From Betaproteobacteria bacterium HGW-Betaproteobacteria-6 (GTDB lineage: Bacteria; Pseudomonadota; Gammaproteobacteria; Burkholderiales; Rhodocyclaceae), in NCBI GenBank assembly GCA_002842145.1, contig PHCF01000079.1:1-35004 (forward strand): a stretch of DNA of 35,004 nucleotides, read 5' to 3'. Position numbers and translations under genes: made by a program. Shown in pieces: positions 14,714 through 23,352 of the stretch (position 1 is the stretch's first letter; the number at the start of each line of letters is the position of its first letter). The notes under the pieces were generated by a model. It saw only the letters and a program-made list of their open reading frames with translations, searched no databases and was not told the DNA's origin.

Positions 14714-16468
14714 GTGGCTCAACACATCGAAGCCGACATCGCTGCCGGCAAGCACGCCCAGCGCCGCTGGGCCGGCCACCCCGGCACTGCGGCCGACCAT
14801 GCCGCCGGACCGCTCGACCCGGCCAAGCTGCGCACCCGCTTCCCACCCGAGCCGAACGGCTACCTGCATTTCGGCCACGCCAAATCGATCCTGCTCAATT
14901 TCGGCCTTGCCGAGCAATACGGCGGGCGCTGCCACCTGCGTTTCGACGACACCAACCCGGAGAAGGAAGACCAGGAATACGTTGATTCGATCATTGATGC
15001 CGTCAAATGGCTCGGCTGCTCGTGGCAGAAGGATGGCGAGACCAACCTCTACTACGCGTCCAATTATTTCGACTGGATGCTGCAATGCGCCGAAGCACTG
15101 ATCGCTGCCGGCCACGCCTACGTCGATAGCCAATCGGCCGACGAAATGCGCGCCAATCGCGGCACGCTGACCCAGCCCGGCAAGAATTCGCCCTTCCGCG
15201 ATCGCTCCGTCGCCGACAACATGGACCTGTTCAAGCGCATGCAGGCCGGCGAGTTTGCCGATGGCGCCCACATCCTGCGCGCCAAAATCGACATGGCCGC
15301 ACCCAACATCAATCTGCGCGACCCGGCCATCTACCGCATCCGCCACGCCACGCACCACAACACCGGCGACAAGTATTGCGTCTATCCGATGTACACCTTC
15401 GCCCACCCGATCGAGGATGCGCTGGAAAACATCACCCATTCGATCTGCACGCTCGAATTCGAAGATCAGCGCCCCTTCTACGACTGGCTGCTCGAACGCC
15501 TGGCCGAAGCCGGTCTGCTCCAGCGCCCGCTGCCGCAGCAGATCGAGTTCTCACGTCTCAACCTGACCTACGTCGTGCTCTCCAAGCGCAAGCTGATCCA
15601 GCTCGTCGAGGAAAAGCACGTCAGCGGCTGGGACGATCCGCGCATGCCGACCCTGGTCGGCGCCCGCCGCCGCGGCTATTCGGCAGACGGTTTCCGCCTG
15701 TTCATGGAGCGCGTTGGCGTTACCAAGAACGACTCGCTGATCGACTACGTGCTGTTCGAGGACGCCATGCGCGAAGTCATGAACGAGTCCGACCAGCGCC
15801 GTATCGCCGTGCTCGACCCGGTCAAGCTGATCATCGACAACTACCCGGAAGGCCAGGTCGAGGAGTGCTTTGCGCCGAACCACCCGCTGCACCCGGAACT
15901 CGGTCAGCGCACCGTGCCTTTCAGCCGCGAACTGTGGATCGAGGGCGAAGACTTCATGGAAGTCCCGAGCAAGGGCTTCCGCCGCCTGTTCCCCGGCAAC
16001 ATGGCGCGTCTGCGCTACGGTTACGTGGTCGAATGTACGGGCTGCGACAAGGACGAGAACGGCAAGGTCATCGCCGTGCATTGCAACTACCTGCCCGACA
16101 CCAAGTCCGGCACGCCGGGTGCCGACAGCGTCAAGGTCAAGGGCAATCTGCACTGGGTCTCGGCCGCCCAGTCCTATACCGCCGAAATCCGCCTCTACGA
16201 ACGCCTGTTCAAGGTGCCCGCCCCCGGCGCCCGACGCGAAGGCGATGCGCCTGATGCGGAGCGCGATTTCCTCGACGACATGAATACCGATTCCGCCCAG
16301 ACCATCACCGCCCAGCTCGAAGCCTGCCTGAAGGAGGCCAAACCGGAAGAACGCTTCCAATTCGAACGTCACGGCTACTTCGTCGCCGACCGCGTCGATT
16401 CGAAGCCGGGTGCCCCGGTCTTCAACCGGGCCGTCACGCTCAAGGATTCGTGGGGCAAGGCGAGCTGA
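14714..16468 (+). CDS. glnS: Glutaminyl-tRNA synthetase
   Basis: Class I aminoacyl-tRNA synthetase charging tRNA-Gln, 584 residues. Seen: the HIGH motif as HFGH (52-55) within PPEPNGYLHFGHAKSI, the aspartates of FDDTNPEKEDQEYV, and the KMSKS motif as VLSKRK near residue 290, followed by the anticodon-binding beta-barrels (ECFAPNHPLHPELGQR onward). No in-frame ATG is near the N-terminus, so the GTG at 14714 is used, with GGGG a few bases upstream. It leads a close cluster: the next gene's ATG overlaps its stop by one base. Confidence 0.96.
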   Translation: MAQHIEADIAAGKHAQRRWAGHPGTAADHAAGPLDPAKLRTRFPPEPNGYLHFGHAKSILLNFGLAEQYGGRCHLRFDDTNPEKEDQEYVDSIIDAVKWLGCSWQKDGETNLYYASNYFDWMLQCAEALIAAGHAYVDSQSADEMRANRGTLTQPGKNSPFRDRSVADNMDLFKRMQAGEFADGAHILRAKIDMAAPNINLRDPAIYRIRHATHHNTGDKYCVYPMYTFAHPIEDALENITHSICTLEFEDQRPFYDWLLERLAEAGLLQRPLPQQIEFSRLNLTYVVLSKRKLIQLVEEKHVSGWDDPRMPTLVGARRRGYSADGFRLFMERVGVTKNDSLIDYVLFEDAMREVMNESDQRRIAVLDPVKLIIDNYPEGQVEECFAPNHPLHPELGQRTVPFSRELWIEGEDFMEVPSKGFRRLFPGNMARLRYGYVVECTGCDKDENGKVIAVHCNYLPDTKSGTPGADSVKVKGNLHWVSAAQSYTAEIRLYERLFKVPAPGARREGDAPDAERDFLDDMNTDSAQTITAQLEACLKEAKPEERFQFERHGYFVADRVDSKPGAPVFNRAVTLKDSWGKAS

Positions 16469-17052
16469 TGAACCAGGCCATGGTCGATGACGTTCTCGCC
16501 TTCTGGTTCGGCGCGCCGGACGCTGCCGACTACGGCCAGGCGCGTGCCGCCTGGTTTCGCAAGGACGATGCATTCGACGCCCGGATCCGCGCCCGTTTTC
16601 TGCCCGAGGTCGAAGCTGCCATTGCCGGACAACGGGACGATTGGGCGGCCAGTCCGCAAGGCGCGCTGGCCTTGTTCATCCTGCTCGACCAGTTTCCGCG
16701 CAATCTGTTCCGCAACACGGCCCGCGCCTTTGCCGGCGATGCCGCCGCCCTGGCGCTGGCCGGACGGTTCATCGAACAAGGCTGGGATCGCCAGTTACTG
16801 CCCGTTCAGCGCGTCTTCGTCTACCTGCCCTTCGAGCACAGCGAGTCGCTGGCCGACCAGGAACGCTCCATCGCCCTGTTCACCGCCCTCGCCAACGAGC
16901 ATCCCGAAGCAGCCTCCTATCTCGATTACGCCCATCGCCACCGGGACGTGATCGTCCGCTTCGGGCGCTTCCCGCACCGCAACGCCGCTTTGGGCCGGAC
17001 CTCGAGCGCCGCCGAAACGGACTACCTGGCCCAGCCGGGCAGCGGCTTCTGA
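16468..17052 (+). CDS. DUF924 family protein
   Basis: A 194-residue cytoplasmic alpha-helical protein of the DUF924 family (PF06041). Characteristic segments are VLAFWFG near the N-terminus, WFRKDDAFDARIRARF, ILLDQFPRNLFRNTARAFAGD, VFVYLPFEHSESLADQERSI and FGRFPHRNAALGR. The fold is TPR-like in solved members; no biochemical role is established. The start at 16468 overlaps the glnS stop by one base. The methyltransferase gene begins 5 bp after its stop, so it lies in the same transcript. Confidence 0.88.
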   Translation: MNQAMVDDVLAFWFGAPDAADYGQARAAWFRKDDAFDARIRARFLPEVEAAIAGQRDDWAASPQGALALFILLDQFPRNLFRNTARAFAGDAAALALAGRFIEQGWDRQLLPVQRVFVYLPFEHSESLADQERSIALFTALANEHPEAASYLDYAHRHRDVIVRFGRFPHRNAALGRTSSAAETDYLAQPGSGF

Positions 17053-17057
17053 TCGCT

Positions 17058-18242
17058 GTGGCAGCGCGCGACGTCGAACAACTCGGCCAGGTCTTCACGC
17101 CGCCCAATGTGGTGGCCTTCATGCTCGACCTGTGCACAAACGAGGGGCGGACGCTGGAGCCATCGGCTGGTGACGGCGCCTTCTTCAACGAATTGAAGGC
17201 CCGTCAGGCCGATTGCGTCGGCATCGAGGTCGACCCACGCGTCGCCCCCGAAGGCGCGCTGGTTCGCGACTTTTTCGCCTACCCGCTCAGCGAGCAGTTC
17301 GACAGCATCATCGGCAACCCGCCCTACGTCCGTTTTCAGGATGTCACGGTCAACACGAAAAAACGCCTGAAATCGGAATTGTTCGACGCACGCAGCAACC
17401 TCTTCCTGTTCTTCATCGAAAAGTGCATCCGCCACCTGAAGCCGGGCGGCGAGCTGGTTTTCATCGTGCCGCGTGAATTCATCAAACTGACCGCCGCCCG
17501 CAAGCTCAATCGCTGGCTGTTCGAGCAGGGCAGCATCACGCATTTCTACGAAACCGGCGACGTGCGAGTCTTCGGCGATCACACACCGAACTGCGCCATC
17601 TTCCGCTTCGAAAAAGGCCGCAAGGATCGCCGCATGGCCGATGGCCGGCGCTTTGTCGAGGCCGACGGTCAGCTCATGTTCCTGCGCGACGATCACAGCG
17701 TGCGCTTTGCCGACGTCTTTTCGGTCAAGGTCGGCGCCGTCTCCGGGGCCGACCACATCTACACGCACCCCAAGGGCAACATGGAATTCGTCTTCTCGAA
17801 GACCGTGGAAACCGGCGAAACGCGCCGCATGCTGTACGGCATCAAGCATCCGCATCTCGACAAGCACAAGGACGAACTGCTCGCCCGCCGCGTCAAGGCT
17901 TTCGACGAGCGCAACTGGTGGCAATGGGGCCGCGCCTTCCCAGTCAGCGAGTTGCCACGCATCTACGTCAATGGCCGGACGCGCAAGCCGGAACCTTTCT
18001 TCCTGCACGACTGCCATAGCTTCGACGGCGCCATCCTCGCCCTGTTCCCGAAGAACACGCGCATCGCCCGCCGCGACCTGATCGAATGCACGATGATGCT
18101 CAACAAGGAAGTCGACTGGCAGCAACTCGGCTTCGTCTGCGACGGGCGCTTCCTGTTCACCCAGCGCAGCCTGCAAAATTGCCTGCTGCCGGAAAAATTC
18201 TCCCGTTATTTACCGTCTGAAAAGCACAAGGACGTCGCATGA
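17058..18242 (+). CDS. Orphan N6-adenine DNA methyltransferase (TaqI/Eco57I-like)
   Basis: A 394-residue class I methyltransferase. Seen: motif X region [15 protein letters not shown] (10-24), SAM-binding motif [11 protein letters not shown] (34-43), acidic IEVD (56-59) and catalytic motif IV NPPYVRF (87-93), diagnostic of N6-adenine methylation. The C-terminal half would hold the target-recognition region. The GTG at 17058 is the start that fits the motif X spacing; the frame upstream of it only overlaps DUF924. No restriction partner is adjacent. It overlaps pyrF by ATGA and lies 5 bp from DUF924. A dispersed-repeat copy falls right after motif IV, encoding [12 protein letters not shown] 384-residue antisense frame is a shadow. 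Confidence 0.88.
   Translation: MAARDVEQLGQVFTPPNVVAFMLDLCTNEGRTLEPSAGDGAFFNELKARQADCVGIEVDPRVAPEGALVRDFFAYPLSEQFDSIIGNPPYVRFQDVTVNTKKRLKSELFDARSNLFLFFIEKCIRHLKPGGELVFIVPREFIKLTAARKLNRWLFEQGSITHFYETGDVRVFGDHTPNCAIFRFEKGRKDRRMADGRRFVEADGQLMFLRDDHSVRFADVFSVKVGAVSGADHIYTHPKGNMEFVFSKTVETGETRRMLYGIKHPHLDKHKDELLARRVKAFDERNWWQWGRAFPVSELPRIYVNGRTRKPEPFFLHDCHSFDGAILALFPKNTRIARRDLIECTMMLNKEVDWQQLGFVCDGRFLFTQRSLQNCLLPEKFSRYLPSEKHKDVA
17343..17375 (-). repeat. Dispersed repeat, copy E (inside methyltransferase, antisense)
   Basis: On the minus strand: GATTTCAGGCG, six T, then CGTGTTGACCGTGACA. It encodes [10 protein letters not shown], the same TVN-x-x-K peptide pattern as the copies at 9020 and 34332. 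Confidence 0.65.
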
Positions 18243-19051
18243 CCTTCATCAAACAACTGGCCGCCGCCTGGCAAAAGAACAACTCGCTGCTCTGCGTCGG
18301 CCTCGACCCCGATCCGGCCAAATTCCCCGCCCACCTCAAGGGCCGCGACGACGCCATCTTCGAATTCTGCGCCGCCATCGTCGACGCGACGGCCGACCTC
18401 GTCTGCTCGTTCAAGCCGCAGATCGCCTACTTCGCCGCGCGTCGCGCCGAAGACCAGCTTGAAGCGCTGATCGCCCATATCCACGAAAAGCATCCCGGCA
18501 TCCCGGTCATTCTCGATTCCAAGCGCGGCGACATCGGCTCGACAGCCGAGCAATACGCCGTCGAAGCCTTCGAGCGCTACCAGGCCGACGCCGTCACGGT
18601 CAATCCCTACATGGGCCGCGACTCGGTCGATCCCTACCTGGCCTACCCGGACAAGGGGGTCATCCTGCTGTGCCGGACTTCCAACCCGGGCGGCTCCGAC
18701 CTGCAATTTCTCGATGTCGGCGGAGAAAAGCTCTACGAACGGGTAGCCCATCTGGCTGCCCATGACTGGAACACCTCGGGTCAGATCAGCCTCGTCGTCG
18801 GCGCCACCTTTCCGGCCGAGATCGCACGGGTGCGCGCCATCGTCGGCGATGTGCCGCTGCTTGTCCCGGGCATCGGCGCTCAGGGTGGCGACATCGAAGC
18901 CACCGTCAAGGCGGGTCGCACGCCAAATGGCACCGGCTTGATGATCAATTCGTCGCGTGCCATCCTCTACGCCGGCAAGGACGAAGAGTTCGCCGCAGCC
19001 GCCCGCCAGGTGGCGCTCGAAACCCGCGACGCCATCAACCAGTACCGTTAA
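18239..19051 (+). CDS. pyrF: Orotidine 5'-phosphate decarboxylase
   Basis: Converts OMP to UMP, the last step of de novo pyrimidine synthesis. The 270-residue protein is of the longer OMPdecase subfamily (type 2). The catalytic network D93-S-K95-R-G-D98 is intact in [17 protein letters not shown]. The N-terminal [13 protein letters not shown] and the phosphate-binding [11 protein letters not shown] fit. ATGA overlap with the methyltransferase stop couples the two genes. YpfJ follows 11 bp later. Confidence 0.96.
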   Translation: MTFIKQLAAAWQKNNSLLCVGLDPDPAKFPAHLKGRDDAIFEFCAAIVDATADLVCSFKPQIAYFAARRAEDQLEALIAHIHEKHPGIPVILDSKRGDIGSTAEQYAVEAFERYQADAVTVNPYMGRDSVDPYLAYPDKGVILLCRTSNPGGSDLQFLDVGGEKLYERVAHLAAHDWNTSGQISLVVGATFPAEIARVRAIVGDVPLLVPGIGAQGGDIEATVKAGRTPNGTGLMINSSRAILYAGKDEEFAAAARQVALETRDAINQYR

Positions 19052-19062
19052 GGACAGCCATC

Positions 19063-19935
19063 ATGCGCATGGACGACCAACGCGAAAGCGACAATCTGGA
19101 AGACCGCCGCGGCAGTGGCGGCGGCGGACTACGCCTGGGCGGCGGCCGCATGGGACTGGGCACCATCGCCATCGCGCTGGTTGCCAGCTATTTTCTCGGC
19201 GTCAATCCGCTGACCGTACTCAACATGCTGAGCGGCGGCGACCTGCCGGCCATCGAGCAAAGCGCGCCGGTCGCGCATCGTCCACCGGCCGACGACCCGA
19301 TGGCCAAATTCGTTTCCAGGGTGCTGGCGTCGACCGAAGACACCTGGAACGAGGTCTTCCGCGCCAACGGCCGCCAGTATCAGGAACCCAAGCTCGTCCT
19401 GTTCACCGGAGCCACGCCAACTGCCTGCGGCACCGGCCAGTCGGCCATGGGTCCGTTCTACTGCCCGGGCGACCAGAAGGTGTACATCGACCTCGCCTTT
19501 TATCGTGACCTCAAGGACCGCTTCAAGGCACCCGGCGAATTCGCCCAGGCCTACGTCATCGCCCACGAAGTCGGCCATCATGTGCAAAACCTGCTTGGCA
19601 TCGCCGACCAGGTGCACAAGGCCCGTCAGCGTGCCGGCCAGGCCGAGGGCAACGCCCTTTCCGTACGCATGGAGCTGCAGGCCGATTGCCTGGCCGGCGT
19701 CTGGGGCAAGCGCACCGACACCATGAAGGGCATTCTCGAACCGGGCGACCTCGAAGCGGCACTGACCGCCGCCTCGGCCATCGGCGACGACCGCCTGCAG
19801 CAACAAGCACAAGGCCGCATCGTGCCGGAAAGCTTCACCCACGGCAGTTCGGAACAACGCGTTCGCTGGTTCAGGAAGGGCTTCGAAACCGGAGACATGA
19901 ACCAGTGCAACACCTTCAAGGCCGCCCGACTCTGA
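19063..19935 (+). CDS. ypfJ: YpfJ-family putative neutral zinc metallopeptidase
   Basis: A 290-residue protein with an N-terminal cytoplasmic tail (RRESDN-like [11 protein letters not shown]), one transmembrane segment (about residues 30-48) and a periplasmic metallopeptidase domain (PF04228). The zinc motif HEVGHH is at 168-173. [24 protein letters not shown] before it, and [12 protein letters not shown] after it with the third ligand region, are typical of YpfJ. The substrate is unknown. It sits 11 bp after pyrF. The next gene, a LytM-type peptidase, overlaps its 3' end, suggesting a cell-envelope pair. Confidence 0.9.
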   Translation: MRMDDQRESDNLEDRRGSGGGGLRLGGGRMGLGTIAIALVASYFLGVNPLTVLNMLSGGDLPAIEQSAPVAHRPPADDPMAKFVSRVLASTEDTWNEVFRANGRQYQEPKLVLFTGATPTACGTGQSAMGPFYCPGDQKVYIDLAFYRDLKDRFKAPGEFAQAYVIAHEVGHHVQNLLGIADQVHKARQRAGQAEGNALSVRMELQADCLAGVWGKRTDTMKGILEPGDLEAALTAASAIGDDRLQQQAQGRIVPESFTHGSSEQRVRWFRKGFETGDMNQCNTFKAARL

Positions 19936-20750
19936 ACCTGCGCCACTTTCTTGCCGGCGTTCTGTTCGCCACGGCCAGCCTTGGCGCCATCGCCCTGCCC
20001 CGCCACGCCCCGGTTCCCGGCGGCGTCGCCGTTGTTGACCTCGGCCCGGCCGGCAACGTCGTGCCGACCGTGCGCTGGGGCGACCAACCGATCGCTGTAG
20101 TCCGCGCTGACGGCCACTGGTTTGCGCTGATCGGCATCCCGCTCGACAGCCTGCCCGGCGATTTCGAAATTGGCGTTTTTTTCGGGTCGACCGTAGCAAT
20201 CAAGCGCATCGCCATCGCCGTCAAGAACTACCCGGAACAACGCCTGACCATCAAGGACAAGCGCAAGGTCGAGCCCAACTCGGATGACCTGGCCAGAATC
20301 GAGCGCGAGCAAAAAGTCACCGAGGCCATCAAGCGCCAGTTCTCGGCCACTGCACCGGCCACCGATTTCATACTGCCGGCCAAAGGTCGGCTCTCTTCGC
20401 GCTTCGGCCTGCGCCGCTTTTTCAACGGCCTGCCGCGCAACCCGCATGCCGGTCTCGACGTCGCCGTCGGTAGCGGCGCACCGGTCACGGCACCGGCCGA
20501 TGGCATCGTCGCCAATGTCGGCAACTACTTTTTCAATGGCAACACCGTTTTCATCGACCACGGTCAGGGCTTGATCACGGCCTACATGCACCTTTCACGC
20601 ACCGATGTCCGCACCGGCCAGTCCGTCCAAAAAGGCCAGGCCATCGGCGCCGTCGGCGCCACCGGGCGCGTCACCGGCCCGCATCTGCATTGGGCGGTCA
20701 TACTCAATGACACCCCGGTCGATCCCGAGTTGTTTTTGTCCGGTCGCTAA
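19905..20750 (+). CDS. M23 (LytM) family metallopeptidase
   Basis: Periplasmic peptidase or amidase activator of the M23 family. A signal-peptide-like N-terminus ([20 protein letters not shown]) is followed by a beta-rich domain and the LytM domain. That domain has metal ligands in PHAGLDV (H-x3-D) and PHLHWAV (H-x-H), all present, so it is probably catalytically active. No ATG lies near the N-terminus. Candidate starts are GTG 19905 (GGAG 10 bases upstream; used here) and CTG 19932, which would overlap the YpfJ stop as CTGA and place the signal peptide at the very N-terminus. A dispersed-repeat copy encodes [11 protein letters not shown] in the linker domain. Confidence 0.85.
   Translation: MQHLQGRPTLNLRHFLAGVLFATASLGAIALPRHAPVPGGVAVVDLGPAGNVVPTVRWGDQPIAVVRADGHWFALIGIPLDSLPGDFEIGVFFGSTVAIKRIAIAVKNYPEQRLTIKDKRKVEPNSDDLARIEREQKVTEAIKRQFSATAPATDFILPAKGRLSSRFGLRRFFNGLPRNPHAGLDVAVGSGAPVTAPADGIVANVGNYFFNGNTVFIDHGQGLITAYMHLSRTDVRTGQSVQKGQAIGAVGATGRVTGPHLHWAVILNDTPVDPELFLSGR
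20166..20199 (+). repeat. Dispersed repeat, copy F (inside M23 peptidase, sense)
   Basis: GAAATTGGCG, seven T, CGGGTCGACCGTAGCAA. It is translated in frame as [11 protein letters not shown], outside the LytM catalytic domain. Confidence 0.78.
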
Positions 20751-20760
20751 CAGCGCCCCG

Positions 20761-21078
20761 ATGCCTGCGCAGACCATCCGCATTCACCGCGAGGCGCCAG
20801 TCAAGCCGCCCGAAGGCAGTCCGTGCAACGGATGCGGCGTGTGCTGCGCGCTCGAAACCTGCCCGGTTGCCCGCCTGCGTTTTCTTCAGGCAAAGGGGCC
20901 GTGCCCTGCCCTGGCATGGTCCGCCAGCGAAAAACGCTACCTCTGCGACCTGCTCGTCAATCCGGAAAAGCATTTCGGCTGCTTGCCCGCCATCGGCCAA
21001 AACCTCGCGCGCCGCCTGTTCTCCCGCTGGATTTCTGCCGGGCAAGGCTGCGACTGCAGCGCCGACGTTCAGGCCTGA
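20761..21078 (+). CDS. Small Cys-rich protein, YkgJ-like
   Basis: A 105-residue cytoplasmic protein with a cysteine cluster near the N-terminus (CNGCGVCCALETCP) and later cysteines at CDLL, FGCLP and GCDCSAD. The C-x2-C-x2-CC pattern resembles the YkgJ (PF03692) group, annotated as zinc- or iron-chelating. The metal and function are not established. The ATG at 20761 begins 10 bp after the M23 stop; the longer frame upstream lies within that gene. Its last 10 bases overlap the end of the convergent RidA-family gene. Confidence 0.75.
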   Translation: MPAQTIRIHREAPVKPPEGSPCNGCGVCCALETCPVARLRFLQAKGPCPALAWSASEKRYLCDLLVNPEKHFGCLPAIGQNLARRLFSRWISAGQGCDCSADVQA

Positions 21079-21422
21079 ATAACGGCTGCGGTCAACGCGA
21101 TTTCGACGCGATATTTCGGGTTCGCCAGTTTGGCCTGTACGCAGGCCCGGGTCGGTGCATGGCCAGGCGGAACCCAGGCATCCCAAACGGCATTCATCGC
21201 GTCATAGTCGGCCATGTCGGCCAGGTAGATGGTCGCCAGCAGCACCCTTGATTTGTCGCTACCGGCCTGGGCGAGAAGGGTCTCAACGCTGGCCAGCAGA
21301 TTCGCCGTCTGGGCCGCTGCATCGGCCTCGAGATTGGCTGGCACCTCAACAAGGTAAACAGTCCCGCCATAAACGACGCTGTCGGAATATCGGCGGGTCG
21401 TGCCGTGACGTTGAATTGACAT
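21069..21422 (-). CDS. yoaB: RidA family protein, YoaB-like
   Basis: A 117-residue cytoplasmic trimeric enamine/imine deaminase-fold protein. The sequence tracks E. coli YoaB rather than RidA: RYSDSVVYGG, VPANLEADAAAQTANLL, ATIYLADMADYDAMNAVWDAW, then GHAPTRACVQAKLANPKYRVEI, which includes the conserved substrate-carboxylate arginine. The start MSIQRHGTTRRYSD at 21422 matches the family; an upstream in-frame ATG would add a non-conserved stretch across a hairpin. Its 3' end overlaps the convergent Cys-rich gene by 10 bases. Confidence 0.9.
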   Translation of the reverse strand: MSIQRHGTTRRYSDSVVYGGTVYLVEVPANLEADAAAQTANLLASVETLLAQAGSDKSRVLLATIYLADMADYDAMNAVWDAWVPPGHAPTRACVQAKLANPKYRVEIALTAAVIQA

Positions 21423-21442
21423 TTTCAATTTCCAGAATGCGT

Positions 21443-21475
21443 GAAGCCCATGCGTTTCAGGCATGGGCTTCTTTT
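21443..21475. promoter_or_regulatory. 11-bp-stem hairpin in the RidA-family leader
   Basis: Perfect 11-bp stem GAAGCCCATGC / GCATGGGCTTC with a 7-nt loop. On the plus strand it is followed by TTTT, resembling a terminator, yet no plus-strand gene ends nearby. On the minus strand it falls about 20 bases before the YoaB-like start. Confidence 0.6.
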
Positions 21476-21658
21476 ACTGCAACCCCGGCTCTTTCGGCAG
21501 GGGCATTCGGCTATTCGCCGTTACGGAGTACTACACGGTAATCTCAAGAAATAATCCCATTGAAAATTGCCATAGAATCTCCAGCAGCGCAGCGGGTACA
21601 ACCACCTAGTGCCGGGCTTGCTGCAAACCACAACACGGCTTCAGCTTATCACTCCGGC
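21476..21658. other. Intergenic stretch, no confident gene
   Basis: No conserved gene is recognised. On the minus strand it holds further small hairpins (CGGC-GAATA-GCCG at about 21507-21519 and a CCCC...GGGG pair beside it). On the plus strand a 48-codon frame (21463-21609) is open but has no ribosome binding site and no recognisable product. It should contain the promoter of the YoaB-like gene. Confidence 0.5.
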
Positions 21659-21685
21659 AAAAAAAAGCCAGCAAGTTAATGCCGG
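21659..21685 (-). terminator. Terminator of the kinase/HD-GYP/porin/binding-protein operon
   Basis: On the minus strand CCGGC pairs with GCTGG (one G-U pair) around ATTAACTT, followed by C and eight T. It overlaps the last codons of the gene ending at 21676. Confidence 0.65.
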
Positions 21686-22083
21686 AAAATCACATTTCCG
21701 CCCGCCGGCACTTTCGATACCGGAACGTAGCCAACCGCCCCCGGTGTCGCCTGAACATGTGCCACAACGGCATCCACGTCGGGGAGCACCTCCGGCGGCG
21801 CCCCCTTGCCGACATATCGCCGAACCAGCCAATAACCGGTGTACTGCTCTTCGCTCTGTCCCAGAACCGTCGCCAGGAATTTCTCGCGTAACGGGTGCCC
21901 CACTGGGTAATTGACTGGTGTTGCCGAGTGCTCCCCGATGGAAACGACTCGCCCGGTGTATAAGCGCTGCAGCGTAGACAGTTCGGTCTTCGGCAGGCTG
22001 CCATGCCCGATGACGACAAGCGCCTCCTGCGCCAGACCCAGGCCCGGTAGCCAGATGAGCAGAAGAATGAAGAGTCGGCGCAT
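21676..22083 (-). CDS. Small periplasmic PstS-like binding-domain protein
   Basis: A 135-residue precursor with a Sec signal peptide (MRRLFILLLIWLPGLGLAQ, cleaved after GLA). One lobe of a type 2 periplasmic-binding fold related to phosphate-binding proteins follows. Segments such as LQRLYTGRV, YPVGHPLREKFLATVLGQS, YWLVRRYVGKGAPPE and ATPGAVGYVPVS are typical of the short PBP-like proteins often encoded near porins and sensor kinases. It is much shorter than PstS, so it is unlikely to serve an ABC importer; a sensing role is inferred from context. It starts 8 bp after the porin stop and ends at a terminator. Confidence 0.8.
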   Translation of the reverse strand: MRRLFILLLIWLPGLGLAQEALVVIGHGSLPKTELSTLQRLYTGRVVSIGEHSATPVNYPVGHPLREKFLATVLGQSEEQYTGYWLVRRYVGKGAPPEVLPDVDAVVAHVQATPGAVGYVPVSKVPAGGNVIFRH

Positions 22084-22091
22084 TGACTCGC

Positions 22092-23324
22092 TCAGAAGGT
22101 GAAATTATAGGAAAGGGAAAAAACGTTGATACTCTTGTCCGAACTGTCTCCGCCCGATGGCGCATCGACCAGGCTGGAGGCAACACCGGTATTCGCCTGC
22201 GACCATTCGGCCTTGAGTAGCGATGTCGGGGTCAAACGATAGGTGGTACCCAAAGCCACCGTCGATTGATCGTAGGGCACGATCATGTCGGCGAAGAACT
22301 TTTGGGATGCAATATACGGAGAAGGGACAACATTGCCGTTAATCGCCTGATATTTGGCCAGCGCAGAATCCCTGGATTTCGCTGTGGCGTAATACACATA
22401 AGGCGTCCAGGCCCCCATCCGCTTCGACAGCGAAAGGTAAGCGCCCCATCGATTCAGCCCCTCGCTCGCACTATCCAGCTTGATCCAGGCATACTCGCCG
22501 CTCATTCTGATTTTTGCCGGCAAAAGGATGCTGGCCCCGGCGGTGAACAGCGGAATAATGACCTTGTCTTCACCGCCAATACCGAACTGATAGATCCCGC
22601 CAATATTGAGGATAGGCATCCCGATCTTGGCGCCATCACGCGATGCTTCAACGCGATGAGCGCCAATACGGAAAGTGTTGTCCAGGCTTCGCGCCGTGAG
22701 AACCACGCCAGCACTCTTGATGTTGTAAGTCAAGAACCAGCTTCCGGGAGCGCGCTGATCGGGCGTCATCTCGCGACCGTAATACCGCCAGCTGGTCTCG
22801 ACCTTGCCTGCATAGGATTCGGCAATCCAGTCCATGCTCTCGCCAAACCAGGTCTTGCTGACGCCCAGCCCGACCAGATCGGTCAATGGCGAAATCGAGT
22901 AAACCTCCTGCGGCAAACGGGCGAAATCGAAGGTGGCGCCAACATCGTTGTTTTCCGTGTTGAGCATCAAGGGCAGGCGTATTTTGCCGGCGCGAATCAA
23001 CCAGTCGTCGCTCGGTCGCCATGACAGGAAGGCCCAGGCCAGAGAAGCCTGCCAATCGGTATCGCTATGATCGGATGGCGCCAGCTTGGCCTGAACCGTC
23101 GCGCTCCACTGTTGCGACAGACGGGCATCGAGCTGGCCGCCGAGTATGGTGTCACGTTTGAACGTGCCGCCATTGTCTATAAAGCGCTGGTAATTGTAGG
23201 ACTGGTCGGACACAGCAAAACCGACAGTTCCAAAGCCCGACCAGGTCAGATCGAGGGCCTGAACCGGCAGGGCCAGCGTAGCCAGAACGGGAAACAGCGC
23301 GATATTGGTTATTTTGGGGGACAT
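22092..23324 (-). CDS. Outer-membrane porin-like beta-barrel protein
   Basis: A 410-residue precursor with signal peptide MSPKITNIALFPVLATLALPVQA. Alternating amphipathic strands follow, rich in aromatic girdle residues (LDLTWSGFGTVGFAVSD; WAFLSWRPSDDWLIRAGKIRLPL; WTPYVYYATAKSRDS). The C-terminal strand VFSLSYNFTF ends in Phe, the usual recognition signal for BAM-mediated assembly. A GKIRLPL-like segment with nearby TENNDVGATFDFARLP is common in porins encoded next to PBP-like proteins. Solute specificity cannot be told from sequence. It lies 28 bp after the HD-GYP gene and 8 bp before the binding-protein gene. Confidence 0.82.
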   Translation of the reverse strand: MSPKITNIALFPVLATLALPVQALDLTWSGFGTVGFAVSDQSYNYQRFIDNGGTFKRDTILGGQLDARLSQQWSATVQAKLAPSDHSDTDWQASLAWAFLSWRPSDDWLIRAGKIRLPLMLNTENNDVGATFDFARLPQEVYSISPLTDLVGLGVSKTWFGESMDWIAESYAGKVETSWRYYGREMTPDQRAPGSWFLTYNIKSAGVVLTARSLDNTFRIGAHRVEASRDGAKIGMPILNIGGIYQFGIGGEDKVIIPLFTAGASILLPAKIRMSGEYAWIKLDSASEGLNRWGAYLSLSKRMGAWTPYVYYATAKSRDSALAKYQAINGNVVPSPYIASQKFFADMIVPYDQSTVALGTTYRLTPTSLLKAEWSQANTGVASSLVDAPSGGDSSDKSINVFSLSYNFTF

Positions 23325-23352
23325 ATCAGCAATTCTTGTTTGTCATGGCCAA

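Noticed and set aside
13250..15439. Minus-strand open frame of 729 codons opposite pit and glnS
   Set aside because: It spans two unrelated plus-strand genes, has low-complexity Asp/Gly/Ala/His composition and no motif; both sense genes are clear.
17022..18176. Minus-strand frame of 384 codons opposite the methyltransferase
   Set aside because: The sense strand carries all SAM-methyltransferase motifs in order.
18597..18612. ACGGTCAA in pyrF resembling the repeat core
   Set aside because: It encodes the conserved AVTVNPYMG segment and lacks the T-rich centre and left arm.
21463..21609. Plus-strand 48-codon frame upstream of the YoaB-like gene
   Set aside because: No ribosome binding site, starts inside a hairpin, and no recognisable product.
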